From Acidobacteriota bacterium (GTDB lineage: Bacteria; Acidobacteriota; Terriglobia; Terriglobales; Acidobacteriaceae), in the NCBI GenBank assembly GCA_021798235.1, contig JAJZMO010000007.1, positions 1 to 5,543 on the forward strand: DNA of 5,543 nt, read 5' to 3'. How positions within the stretch are numbered: the first letter of the stretch is position 1; the number at the start of each line of letters is the position of its first letter. Positions 4,896 through 5,543 of the stretch are shown piece after piece. The position numbers and the translations under genes are program-made. The notes below the pieces were generated by a model, which was not told where the DNA came from, searched no databases, and was given only the letters and a program-made list of their open reading frames with translations.

Positions 4896-5543
4896 TTACG
4901 CGCAACTGTTGGCGCCGCTCATGCCGCTTGAGCCGCAGGCGGTCATGCCTTGATCGCTGTAGTTCTCGATCCATTCGATCGTGGGGCCGTACTGGAAGGG
5001 ATTCGGCTGCGTGGGAGCGGCGGGCAGCGGAGGCGCAGGAGGCAAATTGGGATTTGCTGCACGTAGTTCCGGCCAGGTTTTTTCAGTAAACACCTGGCGA
5101 GCGCGCAGCCACACGCTCTTGCCCTGGTTGTCGCCGTCGGAGCTGAATCGCTCTGCATTGATAGGGGTGGCGCATGAGCCGAGCGCCGCGCAACTGTTGG
5201 CACCTGGGTTGCTTTGCTCCTCGCCGGTTCCGTACAAGCCGCAGCCGCCCTGCCCCGCGCAGTTGTTTTTTACGTGGCAGGTATGGTCTGAGACGAGCGG
5301 GCTGGAGGGATCGCCGTAGTTATACTCGAGCGCGGTGGAGCAGTATCCCTGCCCGGCGCATGCATTGTCGCGTGTGCGCCCTTGCGATTTGCAGGAGTTA
5401 AGCCCCATGCAGGCGTGGCGCACCTCACCCTCGTTGATGTCCTTGGGCGGATTCTGGGGAAACTTTGGAACTCCCTTGTATTGGTCCGTGGGGCAGGCGG
5501 CGCCACGCGACGCCTTTTTCCGCGGCTTGCTGACGGGGGTCTT
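4896..5543 (-). CDS. Cysteine-rich precursor-like protein (putative bufferin-type RiPP), N-terminus outside window
   Basis: The frame is open to the right edge, giving 215 visible residues (numbered from 5543); an internal GTG at 5423 is not the real start because coding-like sequence continues upstream. Layout: a basic stretch (KPRKKASRG, 6-14) with C17; then five cysteine pairs, every one spaced CX5C, at C45/C51, C62/C68, C89/C95, C95/C101 and C118/C124, mostly introduced by His or Asn (HAC, NAC, HTC, NSC) and with Gly-rich interiors (CAGQGYC, CAGQGGC); then a Cys-free segment with Trp and a likely helix (SVWLRARQVFTEKTWPEL, 143-160); then a proline-rich linker (165-187); then a terminal CX10C unit (C203-C214, ending NSCA). 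Followed by DUF692 and DUF2063 genes, it is best read as their substrate. A signal peptide would be expected upstream but is not visible. Not a match to the short bufferins; the family assignment is by layout and motif. Confidence 0.75.
   Translation of the reverse strand, partial: KTPVSKPRKKASRGAACPTDQYKGVPKFPQNPPKDINEGEVRHACMGLNSCKSQGRTRDNACAGQGYCSTALEYNYGDPSSPLVSDHTCHVKNNCAGQGGCGLYGTGEEQSNPGANSCAALGSCATPINAERFSSDGDNQGKSVWLRARQVFTEKTWPELRAANPNLPPAPPLPAAPTQPNPFQYGPTIEWIENYSDQGMTACGSSGMSGANSCA

Noticed and set aside
1..5543. CRISPR array, transposon inverted repeats or toxin-antitoxin pair
   Set aside because: No regularly spaced direct repeats, no IS ends or transposase frames, and no small paired genes could be seen.

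Overview
The window looks like a piece of a GC-rich chromosome from Acidobacteriota, probably Terriglobales. This is inferred from the style of the ECF sigma factor and anti-sigma factor, and from the DUF3106-type periplasmic protein beside them; no marker gene proves it. Every protein gene lies on the minus strand, so the operons read from the right edge to the left. The only plus-strand gene is a tRNA.

Right part (3037-5543, minus strand): an operon of three genes. First comes a long cysteine-rich precursor-like protein whose N-terminus is outside the window. Next is a DUF692 enzyme of the MNIO class (multinuclear non-heme iron-dependent oxidative enzymes, BufB/MbnB/TglH-like). Last is a DUF2063 partner protein (BufC/MbnC-like), whose start overlaps the enzyme's stop by four bases. 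The layout is that of a bufferin-type RiPP cluster: a ribosomal peptide whose cysteines are modified by the enzyme-partner pair, with metal (often copper) binding as the known role of the best studied relatives. The precursor is unusual. It carries five regularly spaced CX5C units, then a tryptophan-rich segment and a proline-rich linker, then a terminal CX10C unit that resembles the core of the short DUF2282 bufferins. This is the most interesting object in the window.

Middle (2203-3086): a plus-strand tRNA-Val(CAC) with encoded CCA, its likely promoter, and a tyrosine recombinase fragment pointing at the tRNA 3' end. The fragment keeps all six catalytic residues but has lost the N-terminal DNA-binding half, and it runs directly into the end of the DUF2063 gene. 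It appears to be the relic of an integrative element that used the tRNA gene as its attachment site. Its base composition is visibly more A/T-rich than its neighbours.

Left part (1-2105, minus strand): an ECF-type sigma-70 factor with a long disordered N-terminal extension, a membrane-anchored zinc-finger anti-sigma factor translated immediately after it, and, after a gap of about 200 bases, the first 163 codons of a secreted His/Gly/Pro-rich DUF3106 protein that runs off the left edge. These three form a plausible envelope-sensing module. Nothing visible ties its regulon to the RiPP operon.
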